Assembly (NCBI GenBank): GCA_003164035.1
Contig: PLRS01000074.1
Span: 1 to 44,629, forward strand
Origin: Bryobacterales bacterium
Lineage (GTDB): Bacteria; Acidobacteriota; Terriglobia; Bryobacterales; Bryobacteraceae
DNA length: 44,629 bases
Direction: 5' to 3'
Part shown: positions 1 to 7,877 of the stretch, piece after piece
Layout of the letters: every line of letters starts with the position of its first letter
How positions within the stretch are numbered: the stretch's first letter is position 1
Notes under the pieces: model-generated
Databases searched by the model: none
What the model saw: the letters and a program-made list of their open reading frames with translations, nothing else
Told to the model about the DNA's origin: nothing
Translations under genes and position numbers: made by a program

Positions 1-687
1 CAGTATCACCATGCAGGTGCCCTTGATGCGCGGGTCGTCTGACTCCACCGCCTCGATGACGAAGTTGTCGAACCCCATGTTGGTGATGAAGCGGCCGCGC
101 TTCTCCACCTGCAGAATGGGCTCGCCGCCTTCCGGCCATTCGGCCACGCTCACCCTGCCGCCCAGCATGCCGGTTTCGACGCCCACGTAGGGCAGCGGTT
201 CGGTCAGAGCGAAAGCGCCGCGCCAGGGGACGCGGTCTTCGCCCGGAGCGGCCGGAGCGCAACGGCTCATATAGGTCCGGACCTGTTCGGGCGTGCCGCG
301 CTCATGAATGGGCGATAGGGCCAGGCATCCGGCCAGGCTGGCGGTAGCCGAGCCGGCATCCACCCAGGCCAGCTCGAACGCTACCAGGGCCAGGGCCACA
401 TTCTTCGGCCCGGCGATGAACCCGCCTTCCTCGGGGTCCATGAAGACGGCGGTGATGCCGGATTCGTCGAAAGCCGGGAGCAAGCTGGCCTTTTCGGCGG
501 TCCATTCGTGCGTGTTGCGGGCGCCGGCGGCTACCAGCCGCGCTACCGGACCGCGCGCCACGGCGCGGGCCGACTGCACCAACATCTGCAGGTCGTACCG
601 GTCGGTAAATCGCCACAGAATCTGGCGGACATCGTCGCCCGGAAGGGCGCGCAACGTGTCGAGTTTTCCTCCAACTGCACTGGCCAT
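1..687 (-). CDS. acyl-CoA dehydrogenase family protein, N-terminal part (runs off window)
   Basis: Open frame of 229 codons reading off the left edge, so the C-terminal half is missing. The ATG at 687 is preceded by AAGGAG at normal spacing. The mostly helical N-terminal region carries the DPEEGG turn (residues 84-89), followed by a block ending in FALTEP (159-164), which matches the ALTEP flavin-binding signature of acyl-CoA dehydrogenases. TGMLGGRVSVAEW and GRFITNMG look like the start of the middle beta domain. Members oxidise acyl-CoA thioesters with FAD and pass electrons to ETF. The substrate cannot be told. It is divergent from the PIN toxin relic. Confidence 0.8.
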   Translation of the reverse strand, partial: MASAVGGKLDTLRALPGDDVRQILWRFTDRYDLQMLVQSARAVARGPVARLVAAGARNTHEWTAEKASLLPAFDESGITAVFMDPEEGGFIAGPKNVALALVAFELAWVDAGSATASLAGCLALSPIHERGTPEQVRTYMSRCAPAAPGEDRVPWRGAFALTEPLPYVGVETGMLGGRVSVAEWPEGGEPILQVEKRGRFITNMGFDNFVIEAVESDDPRIKGTCMVIL

Positions 688-798
688 GGGGATACTCCTT
701 TGTCGGAAATAAGGAGTTTAGCACCTGGTGTGTTATTTTTCATCGGGTGTATGGAGGAGATTCCGCGACCCTTTCCTTCTGTATGCTAGTTAACGGCC

Positions 799-1220
799 AT
801 GTACCAGGTCGTCGTTGACACCAATGTGCTCGTCGCCGCGTTGCTCTCCAGTCGTGGAGCGTCGCACCGTCTGTTGCGGCTGGTGGGTGATCATCGATGG
901 CGGATTAACCTCTCGGTGCCGCTGGTTTTCGAGTATGAACAGGCCCTGAAGCGGGTATGCACAGGCGGGGATTTGAGTGGCAGCGATATCGATAGCGTAG
1001 TGCACTTTCTTTGCGCCAGCGCGAATCTTCGTCTTATCTTCTTCCTGTGGCGGCCCCTCCTGCCCGACCCAAGGACGACTTCATCTTGGAACTGGCCGTG
1101 GAAAGCCGGGCCGATTTCGTGCTCACCTTTAACACCAGGGATTTCGCGGGTGCCGAGCGGTTCGGCATTCGAGTCGTCTCGCCGCGGGAATTCCTTGCGA
1201 TAATAGAGGAGGTGCCGTGA
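799..1220 (+). pseudogene. PIN-domain toxin (VapC-like), frameshifted
   Basis: The first frame (799 to about 1066) gives the PIN start VVVDTNVLVAALLS with the metal-binding Asp at residue 7, the mid-domain acidic region FEYEQAL, and the motif FLWRPLLPDP. The family continuation KDDFILELAV...FVLTFNTRDF is in the next frame (about 1067-1220). A single missing base at about 1066-1070 restores one PIN protein of about 140 residues. PIN toxins are Mg-dependent ribonucleases. The restored stop overlaps the GTG of the antitoxin, as in an intact TA operon. It is either a decayed toxin or a sequencing error. Confidence 0.8.
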
Positions 1221-1441
1221 CCCTCACCGTAGCAGTTCCGGACGCCGTGTACCGCGAGATCGCCGAGTTGGCGGCACGGCAGGAGGTTTCCGTGGAACGA
1301 ATGGTGGTGGCGGCCCTAGCCGAACAGCTTTCCGGCTGGAAGCGCGTGAAAGAAATGGCCGAGCGCGCCAGTCGCGAAGGTTTCCTGGCCGTGCTGGACA
1401 AGGTGCCGGCAGCAGAACCAGCCCCGGAAGACCGGATCTAA
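1217..1441 (+). CDS. antitoxin of the PIN pair, ribbon-helix-helix-like
   Basis: 74 residues with a GTG start overlapping the toxin stop (GTGA at 1217-1220). The N-terminus TLTVAVPDAVYREIAELAARQEVSVERMVV has the strand-helix-helix pattern of small DNA-binding antitoxins, and the acidic, flexible C-terminus would bind the toxin. Such proteins neutralise the toxin and repress their own operon. The order here is toxin first, antitoxin second. It is intact although the toxin is frameshifted, which is the state expected if the toxin was lost first. Confidence 0.7.
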   Translation: MTLTVAVPDAVYREIAELAARQEVSVERMVVAALAEQLSGWKRVKEMAERASREGFLAVLDKVPAAEPAPEDRI

Positions 1442-1471
1442 CCGCGTGTTTTCGGGGCAGCCCGCCGACGG

Positions 1472-1477
1472 TATAAT
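1472..1477 (+). promoter_or_regulatory. TATAAT -10 box giving a leaderless start
   Basis: Perfect TATAAT with six bases between it and the ATG at 1484, so transcription should begin at or next to the start codon. No Shine-Dalgarno site is present and no convincing -35 box is visible. Confidence 0.6.
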
Positions 1478-1483
1478 TCCCCA

Positions 1484-3472
1484 ATGCTTCGAAAGTTTCT
1501 TGGCACTCTCCTGGTATGCTCCGCGACGCTGGCGGCGGGCACTACTCCTACCATCGACGAATCGCTCGGCATGAAATCCGTGAGCGGGGCGCAAATATCG
1601 CCGGATGGGCGCTACGTGGCTTACACCGTGCAGGAGGCCAATTGGGACGAGAACGATTTCGTCACCCGGATCTGGCTGGCGAATACGGCCACCGGTGAGC
1701 GCATCCAGCTCACGGCGGGGAAAAAATCGAGCTCCAATCCGCAGTGGGCGCCGGATTCGCGGCGGCTGGCTTTTACCTCCAGCCGCGACGGTAAACCGCA
1801 GATCTACGTGATCGCGGCGGCCGGCGGCGAGGCGGCGCAGTTGACCAATGAAGAGAACGGCGTGGGGTCGATCGCGTGGTCGCCCGATGGCGCCTCGATC
1901 GCCTTCACCGGTACCGGGCCGGACCCGAAGACGACCAAGGATCGGAAGGAACAGTACGGGGAATTCGACATCATCGGCGGCGATTACAAAATGGTGCACC
2001 TTTGGCGGGTCAAAACCCCGGCCGAGATTCCCGGCGATGTGAAGAAGCTGCCCCAGGCCGAAGCGCTCACCAAGGGCGAAGAGTTCAGCGTGAGCGGATT
2101 CGCCTGGTCGCCGGACGGTAAGCGGATCGCCTTCAGCGCCACCCGCGACCCGGACCTGGGATCGCAGGATACCGAGCGGATTTACGTGTTGGACCTGGCC
2201 GACCTGCACGTGCGCAAACTGGCCGATTCGGGCGGTCCCAACAGCGGACCGAAATGGTCGCCGGACGGCAAGGATATCGCTTACACCACTGCCAACGGGC
2301 AGAAGTTTTTCTACTACGCCAATCGCTATATCGCCACCATTCCGGCCGAGGGCGGCACGCCGCGGGTGCTGACCGAGGCATTCGACGAAGACCCTAACCT
2401 GATCGACTGGGGGCCCGACGGCATTTACTTCGGAGCCCCGCGGAAGACCAACGCCCACGTCTTCCGCCTGGATGCGGGCACGCGGACGATTGAGCGGATC
2501 ACCGGGCCGGACGACTTCCACGCTTCCGGGGCCAGTTTCACCAAGGACCACAGGACGTTTGCCGGCGTGGGCGCGGCGCCGAATCGTTTCGCCGAGATCT
2601 TCGTTTCCCCCGCGGCCGGCTTCGCGCCTAAGTATCTGACCGACGTCTCGGCGCAGTGGAAAGACTTTCAGCTCACCACGCGGGAAGTCGTCTCCTGGAA
2701 ATCGTCGGACGGAGCCACAATCGAGGGCATTCTCATCAAACCCGCCGACTACGACCGTGCCCGCAAGTATCCGCTGCTGGTGGTGATTCACGGCGGCCCG
2801 ACGGGCGTGGATACGGCGGTGCGGTCGGCTGACCGGTACTATCCCGTGGAGCGCTTCGCCGCCAAAGGCGCGCTGGTGCTGCGGCCGAACTATCGCGGCT
2901 CGGCGGGCTACGGAGCCAAGTTCCGCGCGCTCAACGTGCGCAACCTGGGGGTCGGGGATTACGCGGACGTGATTGCGGGCGTGGACAGCCTGATCGCCAA
3001 AGGACTTGTCGACAAGGACCGGGTGGGAGCAATGGGATGGAGCGAAGGCGGCTATATCTCCGCTTTCATCACTTGCTATAGCGACCGTTTCAAGGCGGTG
3101 TCGGTGGGCGCGGGTATCTCGGACTGGGTCACTTACTATGTCAACACGGACATTCATCCCTTCACGCGGCAATATCTGAAAGCGACGCCTTGGGACGACC
3201 CGGAGATCTATCGCAAGACTTCGCCGATTACCTATGTCGGCCGGGCCAGGACGCCAACGCTGATCCAGCAGGGCGACCAGGACAAGCGCGTTCCGCCGCC
3301 CGATTCGTATGAGCTCTATCAGGCGCTCAAGGATAAGGGCGTGCCGGTCAAGCTGATTTTCTACAAGGGCTTCGGACACCCCATCAACAAGCCCAAACAG
3401 CAGCGGGCGGTGATGGAACATAACTACGAGTGGTTCAGTAAGTATATCTGGGGGGAAGAGGTAGGTAAGTAG
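1484..3472 (+). CDS. secreted S9-family serine peptidase (dipeptidyl/acylaminoacyl peptidase type)
   Basis: 662 residues. Residues 1-20 form a signal peptide (MLRKFLGTLLVCSATLAAG), so it probably acts in the periplasm. Residues about 25-390 contain repeated SPDGRYVAY/APDSRRLAF blades of a WD40-like beta-propeller that filters substrates. The C-terminal alpha/beta-hydrolase has the nucleophile in GWSEGG (about residue 519), an Asp in QQGDQDKRVPP (about 599) and the His in GFGHP (about 631), the S9 triad in the usual order. It probably cleaves oligopeptides; the exact specificity is not visible. Length is normal for the family. Confidence 0.92.
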   Translation: MLRKFLGTLLVCSATLAAGTTPTIDESLGMKSVSGAQISPDGRYVAYTVQEANWDENDFVTRIWLANTATGERIQLTAGKKSSSNPQWAPDSRRLAFTSSRDGKPQIYVIAAAGGEAAQLTNEENGVGSIAWSPDGASIAFTGTGPDPKTTKDRKEQYGEFDIIGGDYKMVHLWRVKTPAEIPGDVKKLPQAEALTKGEEFSVSGFAWSPDGKRIAFSATRDPDLGSQDTERIYVLDLADLHVRKLADSGGPNSGPKWSPDGKDIAYTTANGQKFFYYANRYIATIPAEGGTPRVLTEAFDEDPNLIDWGPDGIYFGAPRKTNAHVFRLDAGTRTIERITGPDDFHASGASFTKDHRTFAGVGAAPNRFAEIFVSPAAGFAPKYLTDVSAQWKDFQLTTREVVSWKSSDGATIEGILIKPADYDRARKYPLLVVIHGGPTGVDTAVRSADRYYPVERFAAKGALVLRPNYRGSAGYGAKFRALNVRNLGVGDYADVIAGVDSLIAKGLVDKDRVGAMGWSEGGYISAFITCYSDRFKAVSVGAGISDWVTYYVNTDIHPFTRQYLKATPWDDPEIYRKTSPITYVGRARTPTLIQQGDQDKRVPPPDSYELYQALKDKGVPVKLIFYKGFGHPINKPKQQRAVMEHNYEWFSKYIWGEEVGK

Positions 3473-3489
3473 CTTCACAACCTCTGCAT

Positions 3490-3583
3490 AGATGGTGGGG
3501 CGGACGCCCGCGTCCGCGCGGGTTCCCCCGGACCCGCTCTTCGCTCAAGTCGTCGCCCCCTTGCCGCCATCGATGCGAGACTA
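3490..3583 (+). repeat. dispersed palindromic repeat, copy 1
   Basis: Intergenic block containing the arms GTCCGCGCGGGTTCCC and GGACCCGCTCTT. The reverse complement of 41498-41588 is clearly homologous over about 85 bp. It may also act as a transcript end for the peptidase gene. Confidence 0.6.
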
Positions 3584-3644
3584 GGCTCCCGGCGAACGTG
3601 GCATACATACGCTTTGTGTGTAGTATAAGGAGTGACGGCGTTCT

Positions 3645-3938
3645 GTGCCGATAAAAGCTATGAGCAAGCGAATCAACATTATTTTGCCGGACACAACCGT
3701 GGCGGTGCTCGATCGTGTGACGACGAAGGGGAACCGGAGCCGGTTTATCGACCGCGCGGTAAGGCAACTTGTGGAGACCGAAGGCAGGGCGAACCTGCGG
3801 ACACGGTTAAAGCAGGAGGCGCTCGAAAACGCCGAACGCGACCTTGCCATCGCCGCCGAGTGGTTCCCGCTCGAGGAGGAAGCGGCGAAACTCGCCGAAA
3901 CGGGCCGACCGCGGAAAGCTCCCCGTAAGCGCACATGA
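3645..3938 (+). CDS. mazE: MazE/RHH-type antitoxin
   Basis: 97 residues from GTG 3645, or 92 from ATG 3660. The GTG is favoured because AAGGAG (3627-3632) lies 12 bases upstream, while the ATG has no site of its own. RINIILPDTTVAVLDRVTTKGNRSRFIDRAVRQLV is a ribbon-helix-helix DNA-binding domain. The acidic tail with EEEAAKLAETG should bind the toxin, and the last residues are basic. ATGA overlap with the MazF gene indicates translational coupling. It would neutralise MazF and repress the operon. Confidence 0.85.
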   Translation: MPIKAMSKRINIILPDTTVAVLDRVTTKGNRSRFIDRAVRQLVETEGRANLRTRLKQEALENAERDLAIAAEWFPLEEEAAKLAETGRPRKAPRKRT

Positions 3939-4291
3939 CGTATCCACGCCGGGGTGAGATCTACCTGGTTGCCTTCGACCCGACCGTGGGGCACGAGATC
4001 CAAAAGACTCGACCCGCGGTTGTCATCCAGAATGACGTGTCCAACCGGTACAGCCCCATAACCATCGTGGCGGCTATCAGTTCCCAATTTCGCGACCCGC
4101 CCCATCCGCGAGAGGTGCTGATCCGGCCTGGCGGCAAGACGGGCCTCAGCCAGCCGTCAGCCGTAATCTTGAACCAGATCCGGTCGGTAGACCGCCAGCG
4201 GCTGGTAAAGCGCCTGGGCTCGCTCGATCCGGCTACCATGCTGAAGGTCGATGACGCGCTCAAGATCAGCCTGGGGCTCGTGGAGATTTGA
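3935..4291 (+). CDS. mazF: MazF/PemK family endoribonuclease toxin
   Basis: 118 residues. The family opening RRGEIYLVAFDPTVGHEIQKTRPAVVIQND matches the MazF beta-barrel, with the conserved Arg of KTRPAVV and the downstream GLSQPSAVILNQIRSVDRQRL block holding the second active-site region. MazF cleaves single-stranded mRNA at short motifs and stops growth when the antitoxin is degraded. It overlaps the antitoxin stop by four bases. Unlike three other toxin genes in the window, its reading frame is undamaged. Confidence 0.92.
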   Translation: MTYPRRGEIYLVAFDPTVGHEIQKTRPAVVIQNDVSNRYSPITIVAAISSQFRDPPHPREVLIRPGGKTGLSQPSAVILNQIRSVDRQRLVKRLGSLDPATMLKVDDALKISLGLVEI

Positions 4292-4315
4292 AAGGCACCC
4301 ACGGGAGTCGATGGC

Positions 4316-6706
4316 TCATTCCGTTCGCAGTGCCTGCAGCGGATCTCCCGCTGCCGCCCGCCATGCCGGCCTCGCGCTGGCCACCGCGCCAGTTGCCAGC
4401 AGGACGGCCACGGCAACGGCATAGGTGACGGGATCGTTACTGCCGATTTCGTAAAGCAGGCTTGCCAGCAGGCGCGAAAGCAGCAGCGCGGCGGCCAGAC
4501 TCACGGCTAGGCCTGCCGCCAGCGGCAGCATGGCGCCGCGCAGAATCGTAGCAACCACATTTGCCGGCGTGGCGCCCAGAGCTACGCGGATACCTACCTC
4601 CCGCGCCCGCAGCGTGGCCGTGTACGACACCACGCTGTAGACCCCGGCGGAAGTCAGCAGCAGGGCCAGTCCGCCCAACACCGTAAACACCCAGGCGGAA
4701 AAGCGGGGGCGCCAGATGGAGTCCGCGATCACGTCGTTCATGGTTTCCACTTTGACGATGGGCTGGTCCGGGTCCACGGCCCAAACCGCTTTGCTGAGCG
4801 CGGCCGCCAGCGTCAGAGGCTCGCCCGAGGTACGCACCACGATGGTGCTCATGAACACACCGAAAATGAACTGCCGGTAGGGGATGTACAGCTCATTGTT
4901 GGCGGGCTGATCGTAGCTCATCTGGGGAGAATCTTTGACCACACCCACGACCCGGAGCGGTTTCGAGCCCGGCACCGGCAATATTTGTTCCACCGGATCG
5001 CGGTTGCCAAACAGCTCCCGCGCCAAGTGCCGATTGATAATGCCGACGGCGGGGGCGGTCGACGATTGATCCTGCGCGTTGAAGGGCCGTCCGGCGAGCA
5101 CCGGGATACCCATCGCTGCGAAGTACTGCTCGCTGATGGTGCGCGTGGGCATGTATTTGGACGTGCCGTCGGGAGCCTCGTAGACCGTAGTGGTGTTGAC
5201 GCTCGACAGGGGAGGATTATTAACCACCGCCACGTAGCGGACGCCTGGGATTTGCCGGAGCCGTTCGAGCAGTTCGGCGTAGTACGCCATCTGGCTGGCC
5301 TTGCTGTCGTACCGGCCGGCGGGGCGCGGCTGGGTCGCCGTTCCGATGGGCACGCGCATGGTCAGCACATGGTCGGGCTGAAGGCCGTGGTCGGATTGTT
5401 CCAGCCGGATGAGGCTGCGCATCATCAGCCCGGAGCCGACCAGGAGCAGAAAAGCAAACGCGGCCTCGGCGGCGATGAGCAGCGAAAAAGCGCGCGCGGA
5501 GCCCCTGGAACGCCCCGCGGCCAGGCCCGTCCGCAAGACGGTTTGCAAATCCGTTCTGGAGGCCAGAAAGACCGGCAGCAGGCTCAAAATGCACGCCAGC
5601 GCCAGGCACAGAACAGTGTTGAACAGCAGCACGCGCTGGTTCAGCGCCACGCGTTGCATGTGGGGAACGGCGAAGGGGAGGGCCGCCAGTTGGCGCAGTA
5701 GAAACCGCAGCGCGAAGTGTGCCACCGCGATTCCCGCGGCGCTTCCCGCGACCGCCAGCACCAGGCTTTCGGCCAGAAGTTGCCGGGCCACGCGCCACCA
5801 TCCGGCGCCGAGCGAGGCGCGGATGGCGATCTCCTTCCGCCGTTGCAACGCGCGGCAGAGCAGCAGGCTGCCGGCGTCGGCGCAAGCGATCAGCAACACC
5901 AGTCCCACCGCCGCCAGGATAAAGACCAGGCTCAATTTGTACTTCTGGGCCAGTTCTTCCCGCCACGGGGAAACCACCATGTCGAGGCCCGCTTTTTCGC
6001 GCGGCGCCTGCCGTTCCAACTGTTGGGCCACAATTCGCAAAGCGCTTTGCACCGCCGCCAGCGACCGCCCCGCCCGGAGGCGCGCCACCATCTGCAGCGA
6101 CCGGGCATACGCGGGCGTAAGGTGGAGGGGAGTCCACAGCTCAACCTCCGAACCGGGAAAGTCGAATTCGGGCGGCATCACGCCCACAACGGTGAAGGCT
6201 TCGTCCGAAATCGCCACCCGCCGGCCGATGGCTCCGCGGTCGCCATGAAACAATCGCTGCCAGAGGCGGTCGCTGAGAACGGCGACATGGGGCGAGCCGT
6301 CGTCGGCCTCGACCAGCCCACGCCCCAGCGCGGCGCGGGTTCCGAGCAGCGCAAACAGCCGGCCCGAAGTTCGCAGAGCGAAAACCTGGTCCGGCGTGGC
6401 GATGCCGGTCAGGGTAACCATGTCCTTGAGGTAAGGCGCCGATGTTTCGAACAGATCGGTGCGGTCGCGCAAGCGCAGATAGTCCGCGGCCGATATGCCG
6501 AACTGAGCGCGTTTCGGGCTGGTTTCTTCCACCCGGACCAGGTTCGAAGGGGAACGGTAGGGCAGCGGCCGGAGCAGCACCGCATCCACGATGCTGAACG
6601 CCGCCGTATTGGCGCCGATGCCGGCTCCCAGGATGAAGACCACCGCCGCGGCGAACAGCGGATTCCGGCGCAGCCAACGGAGCGCCCCAAGCAGATCGCG
6701 GATCAT
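4316..6706 (-). CDS. large ABC-type permease, MacB/FtsX family
   Basis: 796 residues. It begins MIRDLLGALRWLRRNPLFAAAVVFILGAGIGANTAAF, the first membrane helix and GANTA motif typical of acidobacterial duplicated permeases. The layout is TM, MacB-like periplasmic domain, about three TMs near residues 270-430 (LVFILAAVGLVLLIACADAGSLLL), a second periplasmic domain, then a TM trio near the C-terminus with the FtsX motif REVGIRVALGATPANVV. There is no ATPase domain, so it must use a separate one or act otherwise. The cargo is unknown. An inverted repeat overlaps its start codon. Confidence 0.9.
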   Translation of the reverse strand: MIRDLLGALRWLRRNPLFAAAVVFILGAGIGANTAAFSIVDAVLLRPLPYRSPSNLVRVEETSPKRAQFGISAADYLRLRDRTDLFETSAPYLKDMVTLTGIATPDQVFALRTSGRLFALLGTRAALGRGLVEADDGSPHVAVLSDRLWQRLFHGDRGAIGRRVAISDEAFTVVGVMPPEFDFPGSEVELWTPLHLTPAYARSLQMVARLRAGRSLAAVQSALRIVAQQLERQAPREKAGLDMVVSPWREELAQKYKLSLVFILAAVGLVLLIACADAGSLLLCRALQRRKEIAIRASLGAGWWRVARQLLAESLVLAVAGSAAGIAVAHFALRFLLRQLAALPFAVPHMQRVALNQRVLLFNTVLCLALACILSLLPVFLASRTDLQTVLRTGLAAGRSRGSARAFSLLIAAEAAFAFLLLVGSGLMMRSLIRLEQSDHGLQPDHVLTMRVPIGTATQPRPAGRYDSKASQMAYYAELLERLRQIPGVRYVAVVNNPPLSSVNTTTVYEAPDGTSKYMPTRTISEQYFAAMGIPVLAGRPFNAQDQSSTAPAVGIINRHLARELFGNRDPVEQILPVPGSKPLRVVGVVKDSPQMSYDQPANNELYIPYRQFIFGVFMSTIVVRTSGEPLTLAAALSKAVWAVDPDQPIVKVETMNDVIADSIWRPRFSAWVFTVLGGLALLLTSAGVYSVVSYTATLRAREVGIRVALGATPANVVATILRGAMLPLAAGLAVSLAAALLLSRLLASLLYEIGSNDPVTYAVAVAVLLATGAVASARPAWRAAAGDPLQALRTE

Positions 6707-6722
6707 ACTAATGAATTAGTAT
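6705..6722 (-). promoter_or_regulatory. inverted repeat operator over the permease start
   Basis: ATACTAAT-GA-ATTAGTAT: two perfect 8-base arms around 2 bases. It overlaps the permease ATG (6704-6706), and on the minus strand its outer edge forms TATACT, a plausible -10 box. A repressor bound here would block initiation. PadR-type control is the usual arrangement for this permease family (inference). Confidence 0.55.
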
Positions 6723-6803
6723 ACATCGGCCGGTGGCGCTGGGGTGGCTCCGCCGGGTCGGCCTCACGAACCGCCGATGCCGGCCGCTATGTCTCAAATC
6801 TGA

Positions 6804-6809
6804 TACAAT
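6804..6809 (+). promoter_or_regulatory. TACAAT -10 box, leaderless spacing
   Basis: TACAAT lies six bases before GTG 6816, the in-frame start of the HigB-like relic, matching the spacing seen at other starts in the window. Confidence 0.4.
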
Positions 6810-6812
6810 GGA

Positions 6813-7140
6813 ATGGTGCGGCCGATTATCCTTCATCCGAAGGCGCGAGAGGGAATACGCCGGTTCCCGAAAGAGGCGCGATGCGGCTGGGCAGAGGACT
6901 GTTTCGCCTGCAGATAGGAGAGCGGGTTGGGATGCCCAATTCCCGGCCGATGCCGGCAGTGGCCGCGGAGTTTCGGAGCTGCGCGTGAAGGGAGAGGACG
7001 GCAGCTACCGCGCGTTCTACTACACCGCCTCGCCGCAGGGCATTCTCGTCATTCACGCCTTCGTAAAGAAGACCCAGCGGACATCTCGCCTTGAGATCGA
7101 GTTGGCCAGAAAACAGTTGAAGGAGCTTCTCCATGACTAG
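6813..7140 (+). pseudogene. HigB/Gp49-like RNase toxin with two frameshifts
   Basis: Three frames each carry one third of the family sequence. Frame one (6813 to about 6880) reads RPIILHPKAREGIRRFPKEAR. Frame two (about 6881-6966) reads LGRGLFRLQIGERVGMPNSR. Frame three (about 6967-7140) reads GVSELRVKGEDGSYRAFYYT followed by LVIHAFVKKTQRT. Each switch equals loss of one base, near 6880 and 6967. Restored, it is a phage-derived Gp49/HigB-type ribosome-dependent mRNA interferase of about 109 residues. Its end overlaps the antitoxin start by 8 bases. GTG 6816 may be the true start. Confidence 0.8.
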
Positions 7141-7441
7141 ACTCAAACCGATCATTGCCAGAACGCCGGAAGAATTGGCGGGCGCGCTGGGACTCTCCGG
7201 CGCGGCGGCTAAGGAATGGCAGGTTCAACATAGCCTGCTGACGCGGCTGAAGGAGATCGCGAAGCGGCAAGGCATCACACACGCGGAGATCGCGAAGCGA
7301 GCGGGCACTTCTCGAACCAGGGTGACCGCGATCCTGAACGACGACCTCGATCACGTCTCGACCGACCTGCTGATCCGCATCCTCGCCTCGTTGGGTTATC
7401 GGGTGAAGGTCTCGGTGGTCAGATCCGAGAGCGCAGCGTAA
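7133..7441 (+). CDS. XRE-family HTH antitoxin (HigA-like)
   Basis: 102 residues. The N-terminal segment PEELAGALGLSGAAAKEWQVQHSLL is followed by a helix-turn-helix at about 43-85 (EIAKRQGITHAEIAKRAGTSRTRVTAILND...STDLLIRILASLGY), the layout of antitoxins paired with Gp49-type toxins. It would bind its own promoter and the toxin. The gene is intact while its toxin carries two frameshifts. The stop is followed directly by the PadR promoter region. Confidence 0.88.
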   Translation: MTRLKPIIARTPEELAGALGLSGAAAKEWQVQHSLLTRLKEIAKRQGITHAEIAKRAGTSRTRVTAILNDDLDHVSTDLLIRILASLGYRVKVSVVRSESAA

Positions 7442-7472
7442 GGGCCCCCGCGATATCGACGGCTCCCACCTG

Positions 7473-7519
7473 TTGACATCTTTCGTTTCGTATTCTAATA
7501 TATCCGTAACGGATGTATT
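7473..7519 (+). promoter_or_regulatory. PadR promoter with overlapping operator
   Basis: TTGACA (7473-7478), a 17-base spacer, TAATAT (7496-7501). Starting inside the -10 is the inverted repeat AATATATCCGT-A-ACGGATGTATT (7497-7519; 10 of 11 positions match). A dimer bound there would cover the -10 and start site, giving autorepression. The ATG follows at 7521. Confidence 0.75.
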
Positions 7520-7520
7520 T

Positions 7521-7877
7521 ATGTCAAAGCCGCAATCGCCGCACGAACTGCTCCCGCTCACGCCGCCGGTTTTCCATATCCTCCTGGCCCTGGCCGGCGA
7601 GGAACGCCACGGCTACGGCATCATGCAGGACGTCGCGCGCCAGACCGGCGACGCCCTCCAACTGGGGCCCGGCACGCTCTATGGATGCCTGAAACGCATG
7701 CTCGCGGCGGGGTTGGTGGAAGAGTCCGACGAACGCCCAGACCCCGCGCTCGACGACGAACGCCGCCGCTATTACCGCATGACCGCCCTGGGAAAGCGCG
7801 TGGTTCGCGCCGAAGCCCAGCGCCTGGCCGGCGCCGTGATGGCGGCCAAGGCCAGGTTGGCCGGGAGCCACGCATGA
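7521..7877 (+). CDS. PadR-family transcriptional regulator
   Basis: 118 residues from ATG 7521. An upstream TTG at 7473 lies inside the -35 box and cannot be the start. FHILLALAGEERHGYGIMQDVARQTGDALQLGPGTLYGCLKRMLAAGLVEE is the PadR winged helix; RRRYYRMTALGKRVVRAEAQRL is the wing and dimer helix. PadR proteins repress genes for transporters or stress responses. The stop overlaps the signal peptidase start (ATGA), so the two are coupled. The palindrome over its promoter suggests autoregulation of the whole unit 7521-9436. Confidence 0.92.
   Translation: MSKPQSPHELLPLTPPVFHILLALAGEERHGYGIMQDVARQTGDALQLGPGTLYGCLKRMLAAGLVEESDERPDPALDDERRRYYRMTALGKRVVRAEAQRLAGAVMAAKARLAGSHA

Noticed and set aside
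302-724. Minus-strand frame of 140 codons at the left edge
   Set aside because: Out of frame with the acyl-CoA dehydrogenase reading; low-complexity Arg-rich product without motifs.
1316-3478. Long minus-strand frame of 720 codons opposite the S9 peptidase
   Set aside because: Arg/Gly/His-rich shadow of a GC-rich gene; the plus strand carries full S9 motifs.
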